Shown one piece after another: positions 1 through 8,583 of a stretch of 64,000 nt of DNA. The translations under genes and the position numbers were made by a program. The stretch is from CBDCWT01 sp965223305 (GTDB taxonomy: Bacteria > Planctomycetota > Planctomycetia > Pirellulales > Pirellulaceae). The DNA lies in assembly GCA_965223305.1 (NCBI GenBank), contig CBDCWT010000088.1:62001-126000 (forward strand), read 5' to 3'. The notes beneath the pieces are model-generated. The model saw nothing but the letters and a program-made list of their open reading frames with translations. It ran no database searches and was not told the origin of the DNA. Positions within the stretch are counted from its first letter, which is position 1. Every line of letters begins with the position of its first letter.

Positions 1-221
1 TCGGGCGGCACCAGCTCGTCGAGCATCCGCTGTAAATCGTCCAAGGCTGGATCCGGCAGACCGTAGTAGAGTTCACCGCCGCCGTAGGCCATCGGCGGTT
101 CTTCGGCGTGAGCGATGAGCAAGGTGGCGCCCAGATCCCGCGCGAGCGAAGTAGCGAGTGAGAATGCTGCGTCGCTGGAATGAGAGAAGTCTGTAGGGAA
201 GAGGATCTTGTTGGCCTTCAT
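1..221 (-). CDS. Universal stress protein (UspA family), cut by the window edge
   Basis: Reading leftwards from an ATG at 221, the protein begins MKANKILFPTDFSHSSDAAF and continues with a SLATSLARDLGATLLIAHAEE segment, the classic first beta-alpha-beta unit of the UspA fold (hydrophobic strand, D of the FPTDFS nucleotide-binding loop, helix, second strand). A very strong Shine-Dalgarno AGGAGGTGA lies just before the ATG and fixes the start. About 73 residues are visible; the C-terminal half, including the usual ATP-binding G-x2-G-x9-G motif, lies outside the window, so ATP binding cannot be judged. Usp proteins are cytoplasmic and help cells survive starvation and other stress. Confidence 0.85.
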   Translation of the reverse strand, partial: MKANKILFPTDFSHSSDAAFSLATSLARDLGATLLIAHAEEPPMAYGGGELYYGLPDPALDDLQRMLDELVPP

Positions 222-427
222 GATTCACCTCCTGAGGATCGCACGTGTTGGTAACTGGTCAACCTGACGCTTTGACAGACGGAGCGTGCCCAACTGGCTT
301 GTTGTGCAGCCTGTGTGCCAGCATCACTTGCTGCTGGATCTTTTTGGCACATGTTGTGCATTTCCGTCTCACAGCCGACATCCGAGCCACGAGCTCGCCA
401 GCCAGTGATACGAGTCACAGACATTAA

Positions 428-601
428 CCCGAATTATTCATGAGCGATCTGCTGCGAGGTCGTAAGTCCATCCGTGGCTTCGTCATGCTTCACAATTCTC
501 CCTCGACGTATTGATTCAATACGCCTGCGGAAGAATTGCTCGCCTTCCTTGCCACGAACGTACTTACAACCTCTCGCGACGACCTTCATGAATAATCCGG
601 G
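428..601 (+). mobile_element. Palindromic MITE-like repeat, copy 1 (174 bp)
   Basis: The element begins CCCGAATTATTCATGA and ends with the near-perfect inverse TCATGAATAATCCGGG. The two halves are inverted repeats of each other along their whole length, with the axis at 514-516 (CGTATTG at 507-513, CAATACG at 517-523). It is preceded by TTAA (424-427) and followed by TCAA (602-605). It has no coding capacity. The same sequence recurs at 49429, 50352, 56453 and 61629. Inference: a non-autonomous element moved by a transposase that duplicates YTAR targets. Confidence 0.85.
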
Positions 602-731
602 TCAATCATGTCTCCTAGCAAACTAGTACGAACTCCACGATCGTCCCAGCCCAACAACTGGCCTACCAAACCGCGATTTCGCGTGCGATACTGCACAGCT
701 GTGCGTCAAACTAGCGCGCCGTGAGGCAATT

Positions 732-1004
732 ATGGACAAGCGACAGTTGAAAGCCACGTTGGATTCACTTCACGCCGAGTTGTCGACTGCCGGCTCTGTC
801 GACGAGGACACGGCCGAATCGCTGCGAGACGTGGCACACGACATCGACCGTCTGCTCGCCACGGACGGCAAGCCCGATCGGGAGAGTGTCGAGTCCTTGG
901 CCGAGAGATTGCGTGCGGTGGTGATTGACTTCGAGTCGAAGCACCCTCGGCTGGCCGGCGTGCTCAACCAACTGGTTGACGGACTGGCCAATTTGGGAAT
1001 CTAG
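732..1004 (+). CDS. DUF4404 family small protein
   Basis: This 90-residue acidic protein has the pattern of the DUF4404 family: an N-terminal helix (MDKRQLKATLDSLHAELSTA), a D-E-D-T-AESLRDVAHDI segment, a short charged linker and a C-terminal FESKHPRLAGVLNQLVDGLANLGI helix. The length matches the family. It has no signal peptide or membrane segment, so it is probably cytoplasmic. The function of the family is unknown. It is followed 10 bases after its stop by a convergent DinB-like gene, so it is probably monocistronic. The ATG at 732 is preceded only by a weak GAGGCA Shine-Dalgarno match. Confidence 0.75.
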   Translation: MDKRQLKATLDSLHAELSTAGSVDEDTAESLRDVAHDIDRLLATDGKPDRESVESLAERLRAVVIDFESKHPRLAGVLNQLVDGLANLGI

Positions 1005-1014
1005 CTAGAATTCG

Positions 1015-1485
1015 TCACGGCGCTGGTTCCAAGTCTGCCACAATTCTGCGCAGCAACGCTGCCTGTCCTGAGTGGTAGGCCAGATGGTCCAGCTGGTGCA
1101 GGACGATGCTGCGGACGGTGTGCGAGCCACCCCGAAAAGACCTTGGCTGTTGCCAAGTGTCCTGGTCGATCGCAGCGAGAATCGGGTCGCAGTGGGCTCG
1201 CGTATCGGCCAGGTGTTGGATCAACGCCTGCCGGTCCATGCCACCCTCCCGGCTGAACTCGGAATCGCGGTCCCGCCGCCAGCTGCCTTGGGCGAGCCCA
1301 TTTTCCAACCAATCCCGCAGGGAGCCCGATACGTGACAAATCAAGTTGCCCAATGAGGAGACGCCGGAACGAGGTCGGACCCAGACCATTTCTTCCGGAA
1401 ACTCTTCAACGATTCCGCGAAGCTGGGCTATTCTGCGGTCCATGAGCTGGACGGCGAGCTGCGATTCGACGAAGGACACGGGCAC
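1015..1485 (-). CDS. DinB-like / DUF1572 family protein
   Basis: A 156-residue protein with the four-helix layout of the DinB/YfiT superfamily. The visible marks are GNLICHVSGSLRDWLENGL near residues 46-64, carrying the first conserved His, and VLHQLDHLAYHSGQAALLRR near residues 127-146, carrying the closing metal-site histidines in the H-x3-H-x3-H arrangement. The family contains metal-dependent enzymes, often thiol-dependent transferases; the substrate here is unknown. No signal peptide is seen. The gene is convergent with the DUF4404 gene, with a 10-base gap, and is not part of a clear operon. Confidence 0.75.
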   Translation of the reverse strand: MPVSFVESQLAVQLMDRRIAQLRGIVEEFPEEMVWVRPRSGVSSLGNLICHVSGSLRDWLENGLAQGSWRRDRDSEFSREGGMDRQALIQHLADTRAHCDPILAAIDQDTWQQPRSFRGGSHTVRSIVLHQLDHLAYHSGQAALLRRIVADLEPAP

Positions 1486-1677
1486 CTCCCTATATACCTA
1501 CAGTGGATTTATGCACATTAAAGTTGGCCTGCGGCAAGCTGGGCGACCCGTCCGTCGCGAGTCGGGGGCGACGGCGGGGATGCGGATGTTGGACCTCAGA
1601 TTTGCAGGGCCGAAGGTGCACGGAGAATTGACGCAACTTGAATAAGGGGTAAAATCACGGGCATGCGGTGTTTTTCC

Positions 1678-1700
1678 GCCTGAAGCAGTTTTTGTCAGGC
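1678..1700 (+). promoter_or_regulatory. Hairpin in the cold-shock gene leader
   Basis: GCCTGA (1678-1683) pairs with TCAGGC (1695-1700) around a U-rich 11-base loop. An overlapping alternative stem, GCGG (1665-1668) with CCGC (1676-1679), uses part of the same bases, so the two stems exclude each other. The site lies 37 bases upstream of the cold-shock start codon. Structured leaders are known for csp mRNAs in other bacteria; a switch role here is inference. Confidence 0.35.
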
Positions 1701-1736
1701 AACGCCGCACTCATTTTGTTCAGGAGTGGGACCGTA

Positions 1737-1934
1737 ATGGCAGAAGGCACGATTAAGAAGTTGACGGAAAAAGGATTTGGATTTATCGAAACAGGAGGTG
1801 ACAAGGATCTGTTCTTCCACATGTCGAATCTCGAAGGGGTAACCTACGAGGAACTGCACGAGGGACAGAGAGTATCTTATACCGAGGGAATGGGGCCCAA
1901 GGGACCCCGGGCCGAGAACGTCAAACCAGTCTAA
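1737..1934 (+). CDS. Cold-shock domain protein
   Basis: A 65-residue single OB-fold cold-shock protein that binds single-stranded RNA or DNA and unwinds mRNA structure. RNP1 is seen as KGFGFI (residues 12-17) and RNP2 as DLFFH (24-28). The sequence begins MAEGTIKKLTEKGFGFI and ends GPRAENVKPV. The longer reading that starts upstream is rejected because the ATG at 1737 has a CAGGAG Shine-Dalgarno at 1721-1726 and gives the standard family length. A hairpin leader precedes it and a strong intrinsic terminator (2009-2044) follows, so the gene is probably a single transcription unit. Confidence 0.93.
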   Translation: MAEGTIKKLTEKGFGFIETGGDKDLFFHMSNLEGVTYEELHEGQRVSYTEGMGPKGPRAENVKPV

Positions 1935-2008
1935 TCCCTGGTCCGTTCTTCCCTCCAGTTGTTTCCTCTCTGTATTGGGGAGGAGGGGCATTCTAGCAGA
2001 GAAACACG

Positions 2009-2044
2009 GGGACGCACTCATTCCAATGAGCGCGTCCCTTTTTT
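2009..2044 (+). terminator. Rho-independent terminator of the cold-shock gene
   Basis: GGGACGC (2009-2015) and CTCATT (2017-2022) pair with AATGAG (2025-2030) and GCGTCCC (2032-2038), with one A-C mismatch and a tight apex, followed at once by six T residues (2039-2044). The position 75 bases after the cold-shock stop fits its transcript. Confidence 0.85.
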
Positions 2045-2108
2045 GTTTCCACTGCTGCCGCGGTGTGATGGGTAACCCGCCGCTGGATGGCCCAGGACCG
2101 CGATCAAA

Positions 2109-2139
2109 AATCAGCCGCTGGGCGTTAGCCCACGGTTCC
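2109..2139 (+). repeat. Fragment of dispersed repeat family 3
   Basis: The segment AATCAGCCGCTGGGCGTTAG and the following CCCACGGTTCC also occur inside the larger repeats near 11050-11083 and, inverted, near 45054-45085. Only this short module is present here. Confidence 0.65.
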
Positions 2140-2200
2140 TTTGCGTTGACGACGACGTTTGGTTCGTCAACTCGCTCCAGGCCGCCCGAGCGGTGCTTCC

Positions 2201-2244
2201 GCCTCTGTGTTTCTTTGTCTTGGCTGTTTTTGAAACACAGAGGC
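2201..2244. repeat. 13-bp perfect inverted repeat
   Basis: GCCTCTGTGTTTC (2201-2213) and GAAACACAGAGGC (2232-2244) are exact inverse complements around an 18-base T-rich loop. No U-tract follows, so it is not an obvious terminator. It resembles the dispersed hairpin repeats in this genome, but no second copy is in the window. Confidence 0.7.
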
Positions 2245-2420
2245 ACAGAGATCACGGAGAAAGAGGTCCGCGTGTGCCGCGCGTGAGTGATGATCGGCTC
2301 GTATGGTTAAGGGAACCGGCCGCTAGCGCGGCTCGGCGGGAGCCTCGCCCTCCCGATCGCCTTGCGCAACAGATGGGTACCTGGCGAACTCAGACTCAAC
2401 GACTTGTTTAACAGGCGGTC

Positions 2421-2672
2421 CTACGGTCTAGGAGCTACGGCCGTTCCCAGATATTTTGGCGCTTTGACGCCGAGGTATCTCCAGACATAGAGTGTCCGCC
2501 CGTCACTACTTGCCGTGATGACCGTTTCGACCTGGTCGTTGGCAACCGCGACATTTGCCATCGCGGGTGTTGCGAACAGCGGAACCGACGTTCCCGGCCG
2601 TAGACCGCTGCCGACATAGAAGAGGCCTGCTACGAAGGCCACAGCGGTGATCTTCCAAAAGGTTCCTGACAT
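2421..2672 (-). CDS. Small exported or membrane-anchored protein, unknown
   Basis: An 83-residue protein whose first 22 residues (MSGTFWKITAVAFVAGLFYV...) form one hydrophobic segment, either a signal anchor or an uncleaved signal peptide. The rest is a short soluble domain containing ASSDGRTLYVWRYLGVKAP. The start is supported by AAGGAG about nine bases upstream of the ATG at 2672. I do not recognise a family. It stands alone between a repeat-rich spacer and a 334-base gap. It is kept because of the good ribosome-binding site and a sensible signal segment. Confidence 0.55.
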   Translation of the reverse strand: MSGTFWKITAVAFVAGLFYVGSGLRPGTSVPLFATPAMANVAVANDQVETVITASSDGRTLYVWRYLGVKAPKYLGTAVAPRP

Positions 2673-3006
2673 CTCCCGCTCCTTCTTGCTAGCAGTGTGA
2701 GCGATTGCGGCGAGGCCGCAGGGCGTCTGTCACGGTCGCAACTGGCAACACCATTGCGTCCCCGGTGACGACTCACAGAAACGAGAACGCAGATCGAAGG
2801 TGTCCGTCGAAGCCCCGGCAGCGACGATTGTGTTTCGATACGGAGGTTGCAGGACGTCGTACGAGGGCCCTTGTGGCATGACACGCCGGAGGATTCTATT
2901 CGGCTGTTCGCGGCGGTTACTTGACCAGATCTTTGTCATCTTTGTCGATCGAGTTGCAGATCTGGCTACGCGATGAACGCGCTCAGCTCCCGGTGAACGT
3001 GGTCGT
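2673..3006. other. 334-base spacer with no recognised content
   Basis: No gene, tRNA, terminator or repeat copy was recognised. The upstream region of the small exported gene ends here; nothing resembling a good promoter was seen on the minus strand. Confidence 0.5.
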
Positions 3007-4200
3007 TTACGCCTTGTCTCCCACTGAGACCGCGACGAAGTCATCCAGCCTCATAATCAGCGCATGACACTTTTGGGTCAACTCAGGACGGCAGTCAATC
3101 ACTTCCTGCAGCCCTTCCACAAGTTGTTCGACGGTGGGCTGCAACAAGGTGTCGGATCCGTTGCTGGCAGCATCGCGTAAGTTACCAAAGTGGAGGTTCA
3201 GCGTAGGAACCATCCGAGCAGACTCTGTAGACTCCTTGAGGTCGAGTCCCAACTCGCAGAGATAGGCAGCGATAGCGACCAGCAGAAACTCGGGAGTGGT
3301 TTCGAGAGACGGAGCTTCCGATGGATCCCACTGGTTGTCGTCCCAGAGACTCGCACGTTGGGATCCTTGCCTGCTGCCGAACGCCCGTTCGTGCTCCCAT
3401 TGCTCAGCGACCGCCTGCCACTCACGCCGTTCCGCTTCCCACTCGTCGTGAGTACGGTGGAAGGAAAAAGCAAAGCTCTCTTCTAGGTGGCAACCGTCCA
3501 GGTGAAGAAAGACCGGTCCACACTCAGCCATCATCTGGCAGAGCGGACAATCACAATCCACTGCCGCTTGCGCGCCGGCCACAGCCAGCGGTATCCGTTG
3601 CCGTTCGCTGGTGACGACCTCGGCTGGAGTCAAGCCTTCTAGTGCGTTGTCCGAGATGGTGTGCAGCCACTCCTCTCTGACTTCCTCCAAGCGCAGGACT
3701 TCCACGTCCGAATCGACGGCCGCGATGCCCTCGGTCTGCGCCCAGCAGTTCCGAAGCAGATGGCGTACGAGATCGTAGTAGATGACGATTTCGTGAGTAC
3801 CAAAGCCGGCGTGCCGGTAGGCGCGCGAGTCAACATACAGGCCCGGCGGACATTCGCCCAGGAGATGCCATTGATCCCGCCGGCTTTGCAGATCGAAATC
3901 GATCACCTCTTGTTTTTGCAACAGGACTTCGCGCGGCGACCGACCGGCGAGATCGTCGCGCGGAGTCACCAACCAACGGGCGTGGATATCCGAAATAACT
4001 CGCTCCGCCTCACACTGTCGCTCGCTCGATCTGTCTCTTGCAGCCCCCGGCGAGGCAGGATCCGCGAACCGAGTTCTAGCGGCGATGCACTCGCGGACCA
4101 GGAACGGGACGAGCCGCTCGTCCAGCACGCGGCGCGCGTCGGGAAGCGGCGAGTTGTTCCGCTGGCGGCGCGACTCCGAAAGTGTGCGCCAGCCACGCAC
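3007..4200 (-). CDS. Unknown soluble protein with a duplicated W-P-L-G-P motif
   Basis: A 397-residue, charged, cytoplasmic-looking protein that I do not recognise as a named family. Two segments resemble each other: ARWLVTPRDDLAGRSPREVL (about residues 73-92) and EWLHTISDNALEGLTPAEVV (about 177-196). Both follow W-L-x-T-x3-(1-2)-L-x-G-x-(S/T)-P-x-E-V, a pattern like the core of DUF2384 (MbcA/ParS/Xre toxin-binding) domains. A CDCPLCQMM segment near residue 220 could bind metal. A Trp- and Glu-rich stretch follows (HRTHDEWEAERREWQAVAEQ). The start is uncertain because the first 60 residues are Arg-rich and low in conservation signals. The neighbours give no clue. Confidence 0.6.
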   Translation of the reverse strand: MRGWRTLSESRRQRNNSPLPDARRVLDERLVPFLVRECIAARTRFADPASPGAARDRSSERQCEAERVISDIHARWLVTPRDDLAGRSPREVLLQKQEVIDFDLQSRRDQWHLLGECPPGLYVDSRAYRHAGFGTHEIVIYYDLVRHLLRNCWAQTEGIAAVDSDVEVLRLEEVREEWLHTISDNALEGLTPAEVVTSERQRIPLAVAGAQAAVDCDCPLCQMMAECGPVFLHLDGCHLEESFAFSFHRTHDEWEAERREWQAVAEQWEHERAFGSRQGSQRASLWDDNQWDPSEAPSLETTPEFLLVAIAAYLCELGLDLKESTESARMVPTLNLHFGNLRDAASNGSDTLLQPTVEQLVEGLQEVIDCRPELTQKCHALIMRLDDFVAVSVGDKA

Positions 4201-4883
4201 GTCGTCTACGGAGCTTCCATTCGTCTGACAGTCGAAACCACAACGGGACCTTCACACCCGAACGCACGTCGCGATACTGCACAGCTCCGTGCGCGCAGGG
4301 GCACGAATGGGCTGACCGGCAGGCGACCAGTCGCGATGGCAAGTCAACGAAACAGATCCCTCCTTCGGCCGGCTGCCTCCGAGAGACCGGCTTGCCAGTC
4401 ATCGCTAGCGCCGTTGTCGTCGCGAAAATCGCGAAAACGGCCCAACGCGACGCGCAGTTCGGGTGAGCGTCTCGGGCTCAGCGCTTAGAGATGCGACGAT
4501 CGCGTCCACGTACCCACCGTGGACGGCCTGATGCACCTCGCTCTCGGCGTCTCCAAGAGATTTAACATCACCTCATTCATCGCCACCTCCATCCGTGCGG
4601 GTTGCCTGGGAAATCGCCCGCGACCTCAGGGAAAACACCGAGCTGAACAGCACCAGGGCCTGGTACAGATAGAGTTGCCATTGACGGCGTGGACGCGCCG
4701 CCAATTCTGGGAAAAAACTGAAAAAAAGTCGTCTGAAGCCGGCTGCCGGTGGGCTGAGAAGCGCGGACCGTTCGCGCCTGGCAGCAGTGACTCCGCCGCC
4801 GCGAGCGTCGCCAAGCGGGCCACGGCCAAGTATAATTTGGCGATTCAGGCGTATTTGAATCCAGATTCTGGGGAGGACAGAGG
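4201..4883. other. 683-base spacer upstream of the Gfo/Idh gene
   Basis: No gene could be supported. A TATAAT hexamer at 4831-4836 lies about 50 bases before the Gfo/Idh start and could be its -10 box, but no good -35 is seen 17 bases upstream. Open frames running through this stretch lack ribosome-binding sites and family signal. Confidence 0.45.
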
Positions 4884-6233
4884 ATGGACACGTCGCACTT
4901 TTCTACATACCAGCGCTACAGGACTGGCCCTGACAGCCACGCATCGCTATACGGCGCAGGCCGTCGAGCAGGGCTCTAAGCGAGTGGGGCTCATCGGCTG
5001 CGGTTGGTACGGCAAATGCGACCTCCTGCGACTGATCCAAGTCTCTCCCGTGGAAGTCGTCTCGCTCTGCGATCCTGACAAGCGAATTGCTCGCCGAGGC
5101 CGCGGAAATCGTCTCGTCGCGGCAGGCGTCAGGGAAGCGGCCACGGACGTATGGTGACTACCGCGATCTCCTGAAGGAAACACGATCTGGACAATCGTCA
5201 TCGTCGGCACGCCGGATCACTGGCATGCGCTCCCGACGATCGCCGCCATCGAAACGGGCGCGCAGATGTCTTTGTACAAAAGCCGATCAGTGTCGATGTC
5301 GTCGAAGGACAGGCGATGGTCGCCGCCGCAAGAAAACACAAGAGTGTCGTGCAAGTGGGGACGCAGCGTCGCAGCACGCCCCACCTGATCGACGCCCGAG
5401 ATCGGATCATTCGTGAAGGCCGGCTCGGCAAGATCGGACTCGTCGAAATCTACTGCTACTACCACATGCGAGCCCGTTCGAATCCCCCCGATGTGGAACC
5501 CCCGGACTACCTCGACTACGAAATGTGGACCGGCCCGGCGCCGATGCGACCCTACAACGAATTGGTTCATCCTCGCAGGTGGCGGGCATTTATGGAGTAC
5601 GGAAACGGAATCGTAGGGGATATGTGTATTCACATGTTGGATATGGTCCGCTGGATGCTCGAACTCGGCTGGCCACAGAGCATCTCGTCCTCCGGTGGGA
5701 TTCTCGTAGACAAAGCCAGCAAAGCCAACATCACCGATACACAGACCGCGACCTTTGAGTACGATGAGTTTCCGGTTGTCTGGCAGCATCGCAGCTGGGG
5801 ACACCCGCCAGATCCGGACTATCCTTGGGGCGCCACCATCTATGGCGACAAGGGGACGCTGAAGCTCAGCGTCCACCGATACGACTTTATCCCACACCAG
5901 GGAGATACGATTCATCGTGACGTGGTCTACGAACTGGATGAGTACCCGGAGGACAAGACCGAGCAAGGGTTAGAAAAACACGTGGCGCCTGCCATCCGCG
6001 GGCACATGTTGGACTTCCTCTCCGCCATCGCGTCGCGCGGAAAGCCGGTTGCCGACATCGAAGAGGGGCACATCTCGACCGCCAGCTGCATTCTGGCCAA
6101 CCGAGCTTTAGAGCTGGGGCGGTCGTTACGATGGGACGCAGATCACCAACAGGTGATTGATGATGCCGAGGCCAATCAACTGCTAAGGCGACCGTACCGG
6201 TCACCCTGGAAACACCCAGAGCCCCAAGCCTGA
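4884..6233 (+). pseudogene. Gfo/Idh/MocA-family oxidoreductase with five small apparent insertions
   Basis: The conceptual protein (447 residues after correction) is a Tat-exported NAD(P)-dependent Gfo/Idh/MocA oxidoreductase. It has a twin-arginine leader (RRTFLHTSATGLAL), a nucleotide-binding site (GLIGCGWYGK), then CDPD, TPDHWHALPTIAA, QKPISVDV and VQVGTQRRSTPHL. The ATG at 4884 follows a GGGGAGGA ribosome-binding site. The frame is lost between 4884 and 4890, and again at 5087-5088 (extra T), 5178-5180 (extra A), 5193-5194 (extra A) and 5258-5263 (extra GC). From 5264 to the stop it is open. Removing these bases gives an exact multiple of three. It ends 28 bases before apbE and probably heads the same operon. 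Either sequence error or real decay. Confidence 0.75.
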
Positions 6234-6261
6234 ACTGAGCACCCTGTCAGGAGATGTCCAC

Positions 6262-7305
6262 ATGCAACCGAATCGACGCCAGTTCATCTATCTCATCGGG
6301 GGCGCCGCTGGCTCAACGTTGTCGGGCAACCTTGCCGGCCGCGCTACCGAGAGTGGTACTGAGCGGGCAAGACCTGAATGTGTGGCCGTGCGTCAATCCG
6401 CGCGTGCGTTTGGCACCGACGTGACGATCACGGCCCGGCATCCCGATGCCGGCGTCGCCCGCCAGGCAATTCAGGCGGCCTTCGGCGAGCTGGCAACCGT
6501 CGAGGCCGTGATGAGCCTTTATCGCCCCTCGAGCGAAGTCTGCAAGTTGAATCGCCACGGCCAACTGACCGGCCCGCACCCCTACTTGATCGAAGTATTA
6601 CAGCAAGCAAAACGTTTCTCCCGCCTGTCTGACGGGGCGTTTGACATCACCGTCCAGCCGCTGTGGAAAGTCTACGCCGAGGCGTTTCAGCAGGGCCATC
6701 CACCAGACCGCGCCGACGTCCAGGCCGCCAGGCAGGCGATCGGGTGGCGACGGATTTCCCTGACGAAGTCCAAGGTCTCGCTAACCAACCCTGGCACGCA
6801 AATCACCTTGAATGGAATCGCGCAAGGGTTCGCTGCGGATCGTGCCATTGCGGCATTGCGGGCAAACGGCGTGGAGAACGCGATCGTGGACACGGGTGAG
6901 TTGGGAGGGATCGGCCAACCGGCTCGAAGCGGAGCCTGGACGGCAGGCATTCAGCATCCACGTCACCCGGATTCGTTTATCGGCGTCGCGCAACTGGCCA
7001 ATCGCTGCCTGGCCACTTCCGGCGACTACGCTACCACGTTTTCTCCAGATCGCGCCTACAACCATCTGTTTGACCCGTCGACAGGTGCTTCACCTGGCGA
7101 GTTAGCCAGTGTGTCGGTGCTCGCGCCTTCGGCCGTTGAAGCTGACGCGCTGTCTACGGCGGTCTGCGTCTTGGGAGCCGAACGAGGGCATTGCATGATC
7201 GCGCAGATGCCCGGTGTCGACATGTTCGCGGTAACCAAGAGTGGCCGCTCCATGGCGACTGCTGGGTTCGCGCTGCAAGCCCTCCACTTAACGAGAAGGG
7301 GATAG
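6262..7305 (+). CDS. apbE: FAD:protein FMN transferase (ApbE), Tat-exported
   Basis: A 347-residue flavin transferase that moves FMN from FAD onto a Thr/Ser of exported flavoproteins. A twin-arginine leader (NRRQFIYLIGGAAGS) opens the protein. ApbE landmarks follow: SLYRPSSEVCKLNR near 93-106, GAFDITVQPLWKVY near 122-135, LNGIAQGFAADRA near 190-202, the Mg/FAD-binding DTGELGGIG, SGDYATTFSPDRAYNHLFDP near 253-272, and ADALSTAVCVLG near 296-307. The following gene, three bases downstream, encodes the probable substrate, an exported FMN-binding protein, which strongly supports the role. It acts outside the cytoplasmic membrane. Confidence 0.93.
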   Translation: MQPNRRQFIYLIGGAAGSTLSGNLAGRATESGTERARPECVAVRQSARAFGTDVTITARHPDAGVARQAIQAAFGELATVEAVMSLYRPSSEVCKLNRHGQLTGPHPYLIEVLQQAKRFSRLSDGAFDITVQPLWKVYAEAFQQGHPPDRADVQAARQAIGWRRISLTKSKVSLTNPGTQITLNGIAQGFAADRAIAALRANGVENAIVDTGELGGIGQPARSGAWTAGIQHPRHPDSFIGVAQLANRCLATSGDYATTFSPDRAYNHLFDPSTGASPGELASVSVLAPSAVEADALSTAVCVLGAERGHCMIAQMPGVDMFAVTKSGRSMATAGFALQALHLTRRG

Positions 7306-7308
7306 GCC

Positions 7309-8553
7309 ATGACGGTGGTCGGTAGGGTCCTCGTCTGTTTATTGGTTGCGATTTCGACAGCCGCGAGCGCTGCCGAACTCGTCTTTCTCGACGGCAAGAC
7401 GGTCGATGGTCGCACTTTGTCGAAGAGTAAAACCCATCTGAAAGTCGAACTAGAAATCGAAGGAAAAAAAGTCGTCCAGGAGATCGAGCTGAGCAAACTT
7501 CACAAGGTGACGATCAACGGTAAGACCTACGTGCTGAACCCGCGGCAAGCAGCTGCCACCGCTTCTCTGAAGACCCAGAAGGAGGTCACTGAACTGGTCG
7601 ACCAACAGGGCCGGACACCGCCCGAGTGGTTCGATTCAACAGCTTTGGAATTCCCCAAGACGCTTGATTTGGACTGGACGCTGCCCGCCAAACCCTGGAA
7701 CAACCAGAAGAACATCGGGCAGTATGTCTGGGACATCATCAACCCAAATCCCTCCAAGTGGCCGGCTGGCATCCGCTTGATGCATCACCTGCTGCAACTG
7801 CACCAAGACGATGCAGCCATTCGAACTCGGGCCATGACATCGCTCGCCAGCATGTACTTTCGTTTCTTTCAAGACTATCCGCGGGCGGCGTTTTGGTGGA
7901 AGCAGGCAGGAGTCAAGAGAGGCGATCCGGACAGTATCGCACTCGCTGAATGCTACTGGCGGCTGGGCAACAAACGGCTAGCCCGGCAATACATCGACAA
8001 CCGACGCGTACAACCGTCGACGATCAAGTTGCTTGGCGACATGGGCGACACTTCCAACGCCCTGCGGATAGCCGAACTTTACGCCAAGCAAGCACGGGAG
8101 CCACAATGGGCGCTACTGGCCGCCGGCGACGCCTGCCGTGCTGCTGGTCGGTACAAGAAGGCAATCGAGTACTACCGGCGCGCCTTGAAGACCGGGGCCA
8201 TGCGCAACAAGGACTACGATCGGCGATTGAAGGATCGCGCCGAACAGAACATCGAGTCGATCGAATTGTTTCAGTTTTCCGATCCGCAGCGTGCCGCAGA
8301 CGGCGTCTACGAGGCCGAGAGCATGGGGTATGAAGGCCCTGTCGCAGTTGAAGTTCGCATCAGGAGCGGGCGAATTGCGGATGTGCGAGTGACCCGGCAC
8401 AAGGAAAAGCAGTTCTACTCCGCAATGAAGGACATCCCGAGCCAGATCATCGACAAACAGAGCGTCAAGAACATCGACGCCACGAGCCGGGCAACGATCA
8501 CTGCGGACGCGATTGTCCACGCCAGCGCCAAGGCCTTGTCCCAAGCCCAGTAG
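7309..8553 (+). CDS. Exported protein with helical repeats and C-terminal FMN-binding domain
   Basis: A 414-residue protein with a Sec signal peptide (VLVCLLVAISTAASA), a short beta-rich SHD1-like segment (LDGKTVDGRTLSK... about 23-70), and a central Sel1/TPR-like helical region (residues 150-330, for example ALLAAGDACRAAGRYKKAIE). The last 90 residues form an FMN-binding domain (PF04205 type): VAVEVRIRSGRIADVRVTRH followed by DATSRATITADAIVHASAKA. In that family the FMN is bound through a Thr in an S-(G/x)-A-T motif; SRAT near residue 394 is the candidate site. It is the expected target of the ApbE encoded just upstream and a likely electron donor or acceptor for the polyferredoxin downstream. 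Confidence 0.85.
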   Translation: MTVVGRVLVCLLVAISTAASAAELVFLDGKTVDGRTLSKSKTHLKVELEIEGKKVVQEIELSKLHKVTINGKTYVLNPRQAAATASLKTQKEVTELVDQQGRTPPEWFDSTALEFPKTLDLDWTLPAKPWNNQKNIGQYVWDIINPNPSKWPAGIRLMHHLLQLHQDDAAIRTRAMTSLASMYFRFFQDYPRAAFWWKQAGVKRGDPDSIALAECYWRLGNKRLARQYIDNRRVQPSTIKLLGDMGDTSNALRIAELYAKQAREPQWALLAAGDACRAAGRYKKAIEYYRRALKTGAMRNKDYDRRLKDRAEQNIESIELFQFSDPQRAADGVYEAESMGYEGPVAVEVRIRSGRIADVRVTRHKEKQFYSAMKDIPSQIIDKQSVKNIDATSRATITADAIVHASAKALSQAQ

Positions 8554-8583
8554 ACGCGCGAGCACAGACGAGGCACAACTCGC

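Larger units (their letters stand above)
1935..2420. other. Gene-free spacer: terminator, hairpin and repeat debris
   Basis: No supported gene. The spacer holds the cold-shock gene terminator (2009-2044), a fragment of a dispersed repeat (2109-2139) and a 13-bp perfect inverted repeat (2201-2244). After 2300 there is GC-rich sequence (CGGCGGGAGCCTCGCCCTCC, 2336-2355) similar to the repeat at 40007-40100. A long minus-strand open frame across the cold-shock gene is a shadow. Confidence 0.6.

Noticed and set aside
245..427. 60-codon plus-strand frame ending exactly at the TTAA beside palindromic element copy 1
   Set aside because: GTG start, weak ribosome-binding match that overlaps the divergent stress-protein site, and no recognisable protein pattern. 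The coincidence with the TAA is interesting but not enough to call a gene.
1695..2255. Minus-strand open frame of 186 codons over the cold-shock gene
   Set aside because: It is antisense to a clear cold-shock gene and runs through its terminator; no family signal.
3661..4488. 275-codon plus-strand frame
   Set aside because: Antisense to the 397-residue minus-strand gene; Arg/Pro-rich composition typical of GC-rich shadow frames.
4519..5157. Extended plus-strand frame leading into the Gfo/Idh gene
   Set aside because: The first 120 codons lack homology pattern and pass a TATAAT; the ATG at 4884 with GGGGAGGA is the likely start, with a frameshift just after.
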